Source: Methanobacteriota archaeon
Lineage (GTDB): Archaea > Thermoplasmatota > Poseidoniia > Poseidoniales > Thalassarchaeaceae
Direction: 5' to 3'
DNA length: 13,974 nucleotides
Assembly: GCA_002685895.1 (NCBI GenBank)
Contig: NYYK01000012.1
Location: 18,397-32,370, forward strand
The notes under the pieces were generated by a model. The model saw only the letters and a program-made list of their open reading frames with translations. It was not told the origin of the DNA and searched no databases. Below, one piece after another: positions 1 to 6,045 of this stretch (position 1 is its first letter; each line of letters starts with the position of its first letter). The position numbers and the translations under genes are program-made.

Positions 1-1151
1 GGTATTGATTCGTGATCTAATATTATTGAGAAATCCAGAGTTTGGTTTTTATCAATAACCCTCTCTAATTTATTGATAACTAAGTCATGGCAATCAGTTT
101 CTAATAGAGAAAGTGCAATTGCAAGTTGCCAGTCATTACTAATGTCTAAATCACTAAAGTGTTCGCTTGCATCTTCCAAATTGTTTGTGTCACACATTGC
201 CTCTATTATCCGCCAGCGCAATCTAGAATCTTCAATTTCAATATTTCTTAATTTACTCCATTCAATTACTTCTTCGAGTCCAGATTTCAAATCTTTTAGC
301 GAGAGATCCTGAACATTTTCAGGTATTTTTGCCCATGCCTCTACGCGGCATGCATCAGAAAGCGAATCACCATTATTGAGAGCCATACAATCTTTCCATG
401 TAGAGACGTCGCCTTCTCTAATTTTTATTAGCAATAGTTGGCGCTTCGCAATTTCACCAACAACATCATCTTCAGTTGAGAGTCTTTCAAATCTATCTTT
501 TATTCCATCAGTTTCAGCACTTGCAGTTAGGATTGCAGCAAGAAGCCCAACCCTCCCCTTTTTTTCTTCTAGTAAACGTGCATCGAGTTGTTTTGCTAGC
601 CATTGGGATTTTATTTTCCCTTTCCTTTCCATTTGGTCATATAGTCGTTTTAGTGGTGCAAGAGTCGTTGCTTTCAGATTTATTCCAATAGGTGGCTTAA
701 GCAGATGAATTAGCATTTTTGTATCGCTTGGATCAATATTACAATTATCTAGCCAAGATAAGTCTTCATAGATTTCATCTTCAATTGTATCATAGACTTC
801 CATTTCACTAAGAACTGATTTGAAGGTAGAAGAAAGAGTATGAAAAACAGGATGGACGCCACTTGATTCACATTTTGAACGTAATCGATTCAATGCTTGA
901 TTCCAATCATTATTCCACTCTTCATCCATTATTATTTTATGAGTTAATAGGGTAGCTAATCGATAGTCGCAATCATCATCTCCAATAATTAAGGAATCAA
1001 CGCGTTGCATATCGAATTGTTGCATGTACGCCAGCCCACCGCGGCCACCTCGCCGCCCAATTCTTTTCTTTCCTTTATTGGGTGAAGATGCATCATTTTC
1101 TAAATCATATTTGAGCAAATTGAATAACAAACCCTTCCATTCCCCACTCAT
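1..1151 (-). CDS. Unrecognised helical protein, C-terminal end beyond window
   Basis: I do not recognise this protein. The minus-strand frame is open from base 1271 to base 1, giving at least 420 residues, and it continues past the left edge. The first ATG is at 1151. There is no ATG, GTG or TTG in the preceding 40 codons, although those codons also look coding (charged, amphipathic, for example LLQECLQEAEERSRGDKGKK), so the true start may be a rare ATT at 1259. The sequence is rich in Glu, Asp, Leu and Lys and reads as successive helices, as in TPR- or HEAT-like solenoids. No catalytic motif is visible. A short basic, glycine-rich segment (KRIGRRGGRGG) lies about 25 residues after the ATG and could be a loop or a nucleic-acid contact. 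It diverges from the membrane-protein gene at 1376. Coding status is quite sure from the long open frame; function is unknown. Confidence 0.7.
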   Translation of the reverse strand, partial: MSGEWKGLLFNLLKYDLENDASSPNKGKKRIGRRGGRGGLAYMQQFDMQRVDSLIIGDDDCDYRLATLLTHKIIMDEEWNNDWNQALNRLRSKCESSGVHPVFHTLSSTFKSVLSEMEVYDTIEDEIYEDLSWLDNCNIDPSDTKMLIHLLKPPIGINLKATTLAPLKRLYDQMERKGKIKSQWLAKQLDARLLEEKKGRVGLLAAILTASAETDGIKDRFERLSTEDDVVGEIAKRQLLLIKIREGDVSTWKDCMALNNGDSLSDACRVEAWAKIPENVQDLSLKDLKSGLEEVIEWSKLRNIEIEDSRLRWRIIEAMCDTNNLEDASEHFSDLDISNDWQLAIALSLLETDCHDLVINKLERVIDKNQTLDFSIILDHESI

Positions 1152-1296
1152 TAATTCCCAGGCATCAGTACTAATTGCGGCAGCGAGTTTTTTCCCTTTA
1201 TCTCCTCTACTTCTTTCTTCGGCCTCTTGGAGGCATTCTTGAAGTAAATTTCTGGAAATGGATGCAGCCCCCTATTAATCAACGCCGCCCCGCTCG

Positions 1297-1304
1297 CTAT
1301 ACAT
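1297..1304. promoter_or_regulatory. Candidate TATA element in divergent promoter region
   Basis: CTATACAT on the plus strand reads TGTATAG on the minus strand, in a locally GC-rich stretch. It sits about 25 nt upstream of the 18-bp palindrome on the plus side, and about 25-30 nt upstream of base 1272 on the minus side. Either or both divergent genes could use it. It is only a fair match to archaeal TATA boxes. Confidence 0.35.
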
Positions 1305-1317
1305 CAACCCAACGATA

Positions 1318-1335
1318 GAGTTCCCTAGGGAACTC
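1318..1335. promoter_or_regulatory. 18-bp perfect palindrome, likely operator
   Basis: GAGTTCCCTAGGGAACTC is a perfect inverted repeat with no spacer. It lies between the divergent genes at 1151 (or 1259) and 1376, about where transcription of the plus-strand gene should begin if the TATA-like element at 1297-1304 is used. A dimeric regulator bound here would block initiation. There is no T-run beside it on either strand, so a terminator is unlikely. Confidence 0.55.
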
Positions 1336-1375
1336 ATGCTACACGATGAAGTAGTCATCCCATTTGGGGGGGATA

Positions 1376-1855
1376 ATGGATTTCCCCTCAATGTTACAAA
1401 CAGTTATCATTTTTATACATCCATTGTTCGCTATTGGCATTCTTTTTTGGATGTACAAACAATATCAGTATAGAAGCAAACGATTGGAATTACGTGGCAT
1501 TGAGGCAAAAAAATATAGAGAAAATCATGAAAAATCAGGAGTTTTAATTTTTCGTTCAGTACTTGTTGTGATAACAATTGGTTTCATCACAAATAGCGGT
1601 ATTGGTTTTGCTAGTGGTGAGGGTTATTATTCTCTTTTTCCAAGTTCATTGCATGGATGGTTTGGAATAATGGGCCTCATCTTACTAACAATTTTAGTCA
1701 ACTCCGGAAAAACTGTAAAGGCTCTTCGAGAATCTAGCAAAGCCTTCGGTTTTGAACTCCAAAGACATGGTAGAGCGAGTGACTTAGTAATGATCTTGCT
1801 AGTTTTACATGCCTTCATTGGCTTCATTTATTTATTTCAATTATTGGTACTTTGA
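1376..1855 (+). CDS. Four-helix membrane protein, DUF4079/cytochrome b561-like
   Basis: This is a 159-residue integral membrane protein with four hydrophobic segments at about residues 8-26, 55-75, 92-110 and 136-157, joined by a basic loop (YKQYQYRSKRLELRG) after the first. Histidines fall in or next to helices 1, 3 and 4: H15 (in a His-Pro pair), H93 and H145. This layout resembles DUF4079 and cytochrome b561-like proteins, where such histidines can bind heme; that similarity is recalled, not computed. The start is the ATG at 1376, preceded by a run of seven G; an in-frame TTG at 1364 would add only four residues. The gene diverges from the one on its left, with a palindrome between them, and its last 19 bases overlap the end of the opposing DHH gene. 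An electron-transfer role is an inference only. Confidence 0.8.
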   Translation: MDFPSMLQTVIIFIHPLFAIGILFWMYKQYQYRSKRLELRGIEAKKYRENHEKSGVLIFRSVLVVITIGFITNSGIGFASGEGYYSLFPSSLHGWFGIMGLILLTILVNSGKTVKALRESSKAFGFELQRHGRASDLVMILLVLHAFIGFIYLFQLLVL

Positions 1856-2907
1856 CTCTGGTTCCAAGCCATCAACCAAGCAGAAAGATTTGCCACAATA
1901 TCTTCAGGCGATAGGTCCCTTTCTTCAATCCGCCCATCTCCATCTAATGGAACAATTCTGCAACCACAGGCATTTCGATGGCCACCACCAAATGGGTCAA
2001 ACATGGTGGCTAATTTAGTTAAATCAAATAGGCCACCATTAGGATGGAGAAAGGAGTTTGTGTAAAACGATGCAGAAAGCAATCTGGTATTATCACCAAT
2101 TTTATTATTTTGTGAGCCGTGAATAATGAGGCACGCATCGCAATCATCCCCATAATGAGCGGTTACTAGATATCCGTTAGTATGCAAACCAGTTTCTTGT
2201 AATTCGCAGATTGCCAGACGATTTTCAATCCTTGATTTCGAGTCTAGAATTGTTCTGATTTCTTTCATTTCTTCTTTTTTATTATTTATTCTCTCAGCGA
2301 CTACAGAATCGTTTACAATATCTGAAACGGACTCCCCTTCAACTAATTTATTTAGAATTTTGGTGGTGTATTGTTGATCGGAAGACGTGACAGTTCGAGC
2401 AAGCCAAATTGTCGCATCATCAGAAAGAAATTCATCTATACTTATTCTTCCACCATCTAGTCGGTCAACCATATACATAATTGGCGTTAGGGCTGAAAGA
2501 TCGAACAGCGGAAGAAAGAGGTCGTAGGCAACTCTTGCAGCAGAATCTGCTTCACACCAGTGTATATGTCCCCCATTATCAATGAAAGTTTTTTCTTGTT
2601 CTTTGGTAGGTCTGTTAGTCGCGTGATGATCGATGTATAGCCCACAATTAGGATGGAACGGTAAGTCACAGATTGCAGTTTTTGAATTGATTAATTTCTC
2701 AAGGCTTCCACTTCTGATTTCGGTCGGGTGCGAAAAAAATACTGATGCTTCAGGCCATGCTGTTTTGAGTACTGCAGCTGCCACAAGCCCATCAAAATCA
2801 CCGTCAGCAATGATTAGTTGAATGTCGAGTGAATCGACAAGGTTACGGGGTGGCATACTTCGTTGGGGTAGTAACACGCCCATAGCCATACCGTTGAAAT
2901 CGCACAT
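1837..2907 (-). CDS. DHH-family phosphoesterase
   Basis: This 356-residue protein belongs to the DHH superfamily of metal-dependent phosphoesterases (RecJ, NrnA, cyclic-dinucleotide phosphodiesterases, exopolyphosphatases). Metal-binding motifs appear in order: motif I ADGDFDG (34-40), a downstream Asp in CDLPFHP (D81), the signature YIDHHATN (91-98) and MVDRLDGG (D148). The C-terminal DHHA1 domain carries FGGGHRNACG (306-315), which binds the substrate phosphate or base end. The substrate cannot be read from sequence: nanoRNA, pAp, cyclic dinucleotide or polyphosphate are all possible. Both domains are complete. The ATG at 2907 is the most upstream start; later in-frame ATGs at 2889, 2883 and 2856 are alternatives, since motif I begins only at residue 34. 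It is head to head with a Nudix gene 43 bp away, which hints at shared nucleotide-clearing duty. Confidence 0.92.
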   Translation of the reverse strand: MCDFNGMAMGVLLPQRSMPPRNLVDSLDIQLIIADGDFDGLVAAAVLKTAWPEASVFFSHPTEIRSGSLEKLINSKTAICDLPFHPNCGLYIDHHATNRPTKEQEKTFIDNGGHIHWCEADSAARVAYDLFLPLFDLSALTPIMYMVDRLDGGRISIDEFLSDDATIWLARTVTSSDQQYTTKILNKLVEGESVSDIVNDSVVAERINNKKEEMKEIRTILDSKSRIENRLAICELQETGLHTNGYLVTAHYGDDCDACLIIHGSQNNKIGDNTRLLSASFYTNSFLHPNGGLFDLTKLATMFDPFGGGHRNACGCRIVPLDGDGRIEERDLSPEDIVANLSAWLMAWNQSQSTNN

Positions 2908-2950
2908 CTCTCTCGCAATGAATATGGATGCTCAGTGTTCCGCCTAACTA

Positions 2951-3352
2951 ATGGAGACCTCGTGTGGGTTAGTATTGGTCAATTATGATTCAATTTTACT
3001 TCTTCAGTACCCGCAAGGCCACTGGGATTTCGTTAAGGGGCATATTGAGGACGCCGACACTTCTCTTCAATTGACAGCATTAAGAGAATTAACAGAGGAA
3101 ACAGGCATTGAATCCGCCTCTATTGTTCCTGGTTTTCAGTCAAGAACACAATATCAATTTACTCACAAAGGTGAGGAAATAGAAAAACAAGTTCATTGGT
3201 TTATTGCAGAGACAGATGAGATGGTCGTCAATCTCTCTCATGAGCATATTGGCTTTCTTTGGCTTTCATGGGATGATGCATTGGAACAATTGACATTTGA
3301 AAACTCAAAAAATGTATTAATGGCCGCTAAACAATATATTGAGCAACGCTAA
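2951..3352 (+). CDS. Nudix hydrolase, Ap4A-hydrolase-like
   Basis: This 133-residue protein is a single Nudix domain, which hydrolyses nucleoside diphosphates linked to another moiety with the help of bound Mg or Mn. The Nudix box runs from G30 to I53 and ends in the conserved RELTEETGI (45-53), with E49 and E50 as metal ligands. The preceding GHWDFVKGHIE resembles the diadenosine tetraphosphate hydrolase branch (NUDT2-like), so Ap4A is a reasonable guess. Two oddities are visible: the first Glu of the box is replaced by Asp (D36), and there is one residue more than usual between it and R45. The start ATG lies 43 bp from the divergent DHH gene, and the stop is 15 bp from the convergent adenosyltransferase gene. 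Family is sure, substrate is not. Confidence 0.92.
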   Translation: METSCGLVLVNYDSILLLQYPQGHWDFVKGHIEDADTSLQLTALRELTEETGIESASIVPGFQSRTQYQFTHKGEEIEKQVHWFIAETDEMVVNLSHEHIGFLWLSWDDALEQLTFENSKNVLMAAKQYIEQR

Positions 3353-3367
3353 TGTGCGGTAATTCAA

Positions 3368-4018
3368 TTATTCAGCTCTCTTAGTTTTTTCACGCTCAGC
3401 AAGTGGCAACCACAAAGATTCTTCTTCTCCTAATGTTGCTGTAATCCATCTGCTGAGAACAAATAGCCAATCAGATAATCGGTTGAGGTAGCTAAAAGGC
3501 ACTGTGCGCACGGATTCATCACCCTCTTGATTACGAAGTCCAGCTAGCCGTCGTTCAGCTCTGCGAGTAACAGCGCGTGCGAGATGAAGGTAAGCAACCA
3601 CTGGGTTCCCTGTTGGTAAGATAAACGATGAGAGTGGTTCAATTTCGCCTAGCCATTCATTCATTTCATGAAGTAACCTTTCACAGGCATCATCTTGCAG
3701 AACTTGCATACCTTCCGGAATGGAATCTGGCCCTGCTGAGCATTCGGCACCAAGATCGAACAATTCCTGTTGGAGATGAGCCAATTTTTTCCCAGCATGT
3801 GATTGAATTTTGAGTACTGTTGCTCGAGGCCCACCATCACGGGTGGTTACTGGAATTCTTTGAAGTTCCATTTGGACAATTCCAATTAGTGAATTGAGTT
3901 CATCGATTGTTCCCACAACTTCGAGCCTTGCATCATCTTTGGATACATGAGTGCCGTCGAGATGAACGGTCATACCTTTGTCACCAACACCGGTATGAAC
4001 TTTAGTGATTCGAACCAT
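3368..4018 (-). CDS. Cob(I)alamin adenosyltransferase, PduO type
   Basis: This enzyme transfers the adenosyl group of ATP to cob(I)alamin, making adenosylcobalamin for B12 enzymes such as methylmalonyl-CoA mutase. The 216-residue protein has the hallmarks of the PduO/MMAB family: N-terminal ATP-binding TGVGDKGMT (9-17), VVGTIDELNSLIG (34-46), FILPTGNP (132-139, usually FILPGG), RAVTRRAERR (148-157) with the ATP-contacting arginines and glutamate, and YLNRLSDWLFVLSRW (177-191). Length is normal. I chose the ATG at 4018 because GAGGG lies five bases upstream; a TTG at 4030 has no such support. A TATA-like element at 4066-4078 suggests its own promoter. No cobalamin riboswitch fits in the 58-bp leader. 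It follows the small membrane protein on the same strand and converges with the Nudix gene. Confidence 0.95.
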   Translation of the reverse strand: MVRITKVHTGVGDKGMTVHLDGTHVSKDDARLEVVGTIDELNSLIGIVQMELQRIPVTTRDGGPRATVLKIQSHAGKKLAHLQQELFDLGAECSAGPDSIPEGMQVLQDDACERLLHEMNEWLGEIEPLSSFILPTGNPVVAYLHLARAVTRRAERRLAGLRNQEGDESVRTVPFSYLNRLSDWLFVLSRWITATLGEEESLWLPLAEREKTKRAE

Positions 4019-4065
4019 CGAAGCCCTCAATGTGGGGGGTTAAGATGTATGTTATCAATCCCGAG

Positions 4066-4078
4066 GTTGTATAATTTC
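4066..4078 (-). promoter_or_regulatory. TATA-box promoter of the adenosyltransferase gene
   Basis: GAAATTATACAAC on the minus strand is an archaeal TATA-like sequence. Counting 25 nt downstream places the transcript start near 4046 and gives a leader of roughly 28 nt containing the GAGGG ribosome-binding site at 4028-4024. It overlaps the end of the preceding small membrane-protein gene's spacer. Confidence 0.45.
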
Positions 4079-4346
4079 AAAAAATTGAGTGAATTTTTTT
4101 TGCTCGCGTTGCCCTTATTTTTTGCATAATTACTACTCCAATAATTACCCACACACTAAATTCAATAGTGATTAGAACCCATGACCAAGGACCCAATGCT
4201 GCCAATATTGTGGCAGCATCGTAGGGTACCCCATGAGTGCCGATAAATGCGGCTTGTGAAAGGACATTAGCGCTGAACCAAATAATAACAGCGCCCCAAC
4301 CCAACATGCTAGCCGTACTTCGATTACGAATTATCACATCTACCAA
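4077..4346 (-). CDS. Small two-helix membrane protein, unknown
   Basis: I do not recognise this small protein of at most 89 residues. It has two hydrophobic segments, about 15-35 (LGWGAVIIWFSANVLSQAAF) and 54-74 (WSWVLITIEFSVWVIIGVVI), joined by a short loop (IGTHGVPYDAATILAALGP), and ends in a basic tail (KIRATRAKK) that would lie in the cytoplasm. The start is uncertain: TTG at 4346, GTG at 4337 or ATG at 4307 are all in frame. A TATA box at 4367-4377 would put the transcript start near 4347, consistent with a leaderless or nearly leaderless message starting at one of the first two. The gene is on the same strand as the adenosyltransferase that follows, but this small size gives no functional clue. 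Confidence 0.6.
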   Translation of the reverse strand: MVDVIIRNRSTASMLGWGAVIIWFSANVLSQAAFIGTHGVPYDAATILAALGPWSWVLITIEFSVWVIIGVVIMQKIRATRAKKIHSIF

Positions 4347-4353
4347 TTATATT

Positions 4354-4368
4354 TTGTATTTCATACAA
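4354..4368. repeat. 15-bp inverted repeat TTGTAT-TTC-ATACAA
   Basis: Two perfect 6-bp arms are separated by three bases. The repeat lies directly between the TATA element (4367-4377, minus strand) and the expected transcript start near 4347, a classic place for an archaeal repressor site. Confidence 0.45.
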
Positions 4369-4377
4369 TATAAAATT
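4367..4377 (-). promoter_or_regulatory. TATA-box promoter of the small membrane protein gene
   Basis: ATTTTATATTG on the minus strand is a good archaeal TATA element. The distance to the most upstream start codon (4346) is about 25 nt, so the message should be leaderless or nearly so. Confidence 0.5.
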
Positions 4378-4392
4378 GAGTGAGTTATGTGT

Positions 4393-4404
4393 TGGGATAT
4401 CCCA
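4393..4404. promoter_or_regulatory. 12-bp perfect palindrome TGGGATATCCCA
   Basis: A perfect palindrome without spacer lies about 16 bp upstream of the TATA element at 4367-4377 and 25 bp past the stop of the gene ending at 4429. The position suits an activator site for the small membrane-protein gene. No T-run follows it on the minus strand, which argues against a terminator. Confidence 0.4.
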
Positions 4405-4428
4405 CTTAACCATTTAATAGGAATGCGT

Positions 4429-5178
4429 TTATTCTTCGCTTTTAATGCCATCTAGGCCAGATAATGCAGATTCCACCACCTCAATCCAAGTAGGGTCCAC
4501 ACTATCAATCCCACCTAGGCGTTGTAACTTTTCATAATGCTCTAAATTGGAGCTATTATTGCCAAGGTAAGAATAGATTTTGTAGAGTGCAAGATGACTC
4601 ATTGCATTGATGTATTCCTCCTCCATATCCCAAGCCCTCTCAAAGCAACCTATTGCCCCCCTATCGCCTTGTAATAACCCGCGTTGGATTTGTCTTAAAC
4701 CGGCAGCGGACCACATCTTTGCAGGTGTTCCAATGAGCATTCCTTTGAAGAAAAGATACGCTTCGAGTAATAATAGAAATGAGAGAGTAATGAAGGCAAC
4801 AGTTTGCTCACCCTTTGAAGACGCATCCCAATCATCAGAGAATAGGGCGATGGCACCCATACAGAGTAATATTCCAGCCATTGGTCCAACAATTACATCT
4901 CTATTAGAGGAAGTCATATGCCAGGCTCCAATCATCATCTGTAATCCCCCTACAATGGTGACCACAGTTGCTGCTACACGTGGGCCATCAAATTGACGAG
5001 GAGAAGCGGATGAAATCAACAATAATCCAGATAATCCAAGTAGTACAAAGCCATGTTGTCGGGAGACTTCTGGAAAGGGTTGATCCCTACTCAAGTAAAC
5101 AAGAATAATACCAATCAACGCAAGTAACACCACCCACGCAACAATTTGCATGATATGTTCGTCACACCACTTAGTCAA
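4429..5178 (-). CDS. Five-helix membrane protein with TPR-like tail
   Basis: This protein of up to 249 residues is not recognised. Its first 150 residues hold five hydrophobic segments at about 10-29, 42-58, 66-88, 96-114 and 127-146. From about residue 154 to the end it becomes soluble and helical, with a TPR-like pattern (GLRQIQRGLLQGDRGAIGCF, then a Glu-rich helix and LALYKIYSYLGN), which would serve protein contacts, presumably in the cytoplasm. The most upstream start is a TTG at 5178; an ATG at 5151 would remove nine residues and leave the first helix intact. It begins 15 bp after the stop of the unknown gene at 5194 on the same strand, so the two are probably cotranscribed. No catalytic residues are apparent. 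Confidence 0.75.
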   Translation of the reverse strand: MTKWCDEHIMQIVAWVVLLALIGIILVYLSRDQPFPEVSRQHGFVLLGLSGLLLISSASPRQFDGPRVAATVVTIVGGLQMMIGAWHMTSSNRDVIVGPMAGILLCMGAIALFSDDWDASSKGEQTVAFITLSFLLLLEAYLFFKGMLIGTPAKMWSAAGLRQIQRGLLQGDRGAIGCFERAWDMEEEYINAMSHLALYKIYSYLGNNSSNLEHYEKLQRLGGIDSVDPTWIEVVESALSGLDGIKSEE

Positions 5179-5193
5179 GAACCCAATGGTTGG

Positions 5194-5577
5194 TCACTCA
5201 GGTTGATTTTCACGCCACCCAGGTTTCCAGAAGTTTTCATCATCGAGCCAGACAAGCCATTTTTTTTCATCGGCCGAGAGAAGATGCATTGTTCGTTTAT
5301 TTAATCCATCTATCAGTTCGTCAGGTAGTTCTTCTCTTTGATGCGCTTGTTGCCACTCTGTTTGCAACTCAATAATTTTCTCTTTTCCTTGGAGGGGGCT
5401 ATCATAGTATTCTTCACAAAGACTTCTGAGATCTTGCAACCAAGAACGCGTGCCTTTTACTTGAGGATCATTGGTGCGGTCAGCGCCTTTTCTAGAGAAT
5501 GGCCACCAACCCATACCACAACCTAGACCCTGAACTACTTTGAGACTATCGTGCATAAGTTGAATGCCAATCACCAT
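5194..5577 (-). CDS. Unrecognised soluble protein, Trp-rich
   Basis: This 127-residue protein has no family I can name. It is soluble, acidic and unusually rich in tryptophan, especially near the ends (GWWPFSRKG near residue 22, and KKWLVWLDDENFWKPGW near the C terminus). The middle is predicted helical (LRSLCEEYYDSPLQGKEKII, then ELQTEWQQAHQ). I chose the ATG at 5577 because GGGTGA lies five bases upstream; a GTG at 5586 and an ATG at 5514 (MGWWPFSRKG) are possible alternatives, and the latter would give a more compact protein. It diverges from rlmH across 11 bp, so the two share a promoter region, and it is followed after 15 bp by the five-helix membrane protein gene. Confidence 0.65.
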   Translation of the reverse strand: MVIGIQLMHDSLKVVQGLGCGMGWWPFSRKGADRTNDPQVKGTRSWLQDLRSLCEEYYDSPLQGKEKIIELQTEWQQAHQREELPDELIDGLNKRTMHLLSADEKKWLVWLDDENFWKPGWRENQPE

Positions 5578-5588
5578 CTGGTTCACCC

Positions 5589-6026
5589 GTGGGTCGAATC
5601 ACAGTGCATACACACGGTCGTCCGCGAGAACGCGCTTACGGGCGACTCGTTGAAATCTATTCTGAGCGATTAGCCATCCATGGTGTGAAATTGAATCAAC
5701 ATTCAGAGAAATTGAGCCATGATGAATATGTAAGTAAATTAGAGGCAGCAGCAGATGGTGCTACGTTGATTATTCTAGATGAGAATGGCGAAACTGGCAC
5801 AACGGAGTGGTTTACTACGTGTTGGAAAAATTGGAAGCTTTCAAACACAAATATTCATCTTGCTGTAGGTCCAGTTGATGGGTATGAAAGTTATGTGACT
5901 CAACAACACACGACGATTGGTCTCGGACCATTAACGATGACTTATGAGATGGCAGCAGTTGTTTTACTTGAACAATTATATCGTGCCAGTGAACGAGAAC
6001 GAGGTTCTCCATACCATCGTGATTGA
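5589..6026 (+). CDS. rlmH: 23S rRNA pseudouridine-1915 N3-methyltransferase RlmH
   Basis: RlmH uses S-adenosylmethionine to methylate pseudouridine 1915 in helix 69 of 23S rRNA (E. coli numbering), at the subunit interface of the assembled ribosome. The 145-residue protein matches the SPOUT-fold family in length (E. coli 155) and in its C-terminal knot: LAVGPVDGY (91-99) aligns with the E. coli IGGPEG loop, GLGPLTMTYEMAAVVLLEQL (111-130) with the LSALTLPHPLVRVLVAESL helix, and the ending SPYHRD with NHPYHRE. The start is a GTG; no other start is in frame upstream. No clear Shine-Dalgarno is seen, and the divergent gene starts 11 bp away. The first Gly of the usual GGPEG loop is Val here. The alignment is from memory, but the C-terminal match is specific. 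Confidence 0.92.
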   Translation: MGRITVHTHGRPRERAYGRLVEIYSERLAIHGVKLNQHSEKLSHDEYVSKLEAAADGATLIILDENGETGTTEWFTTCWKNWKLSNTNIHLAVGPVDGYESYVTQQHTTIGLGPLTMTYEMAAVVLLEQLYRASERERGSPYHRD

Positions 6027-6045
6027 AACTACAGTATCCATGTAA

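Noticed and set aside
1275..1358. Short minus-strand ORF of 27 codons upstream of the first gene
   Set aside because: It contains the palindrome, has no ribosome-binding site and no compositional sign of coding; most likely chance, though it is in the same frame as the downstream gene.
4019..4076. Possible cobalamin riboswitch before the adenosyltransferase
   Set aside because: The 58-bp spacer is far too short for a cobalamin riboswitch and no B12-box-like sequence is visible.
4076..4100. A- and T-runs at the end of the small membrane-protein gene as a terminator
   Set aside because: A six-T stretch occurs on the minus strand at the stop codon, but there is no stem and it overlaps coding sequence; archaeal T-rich termination is possible but cannot be shown.
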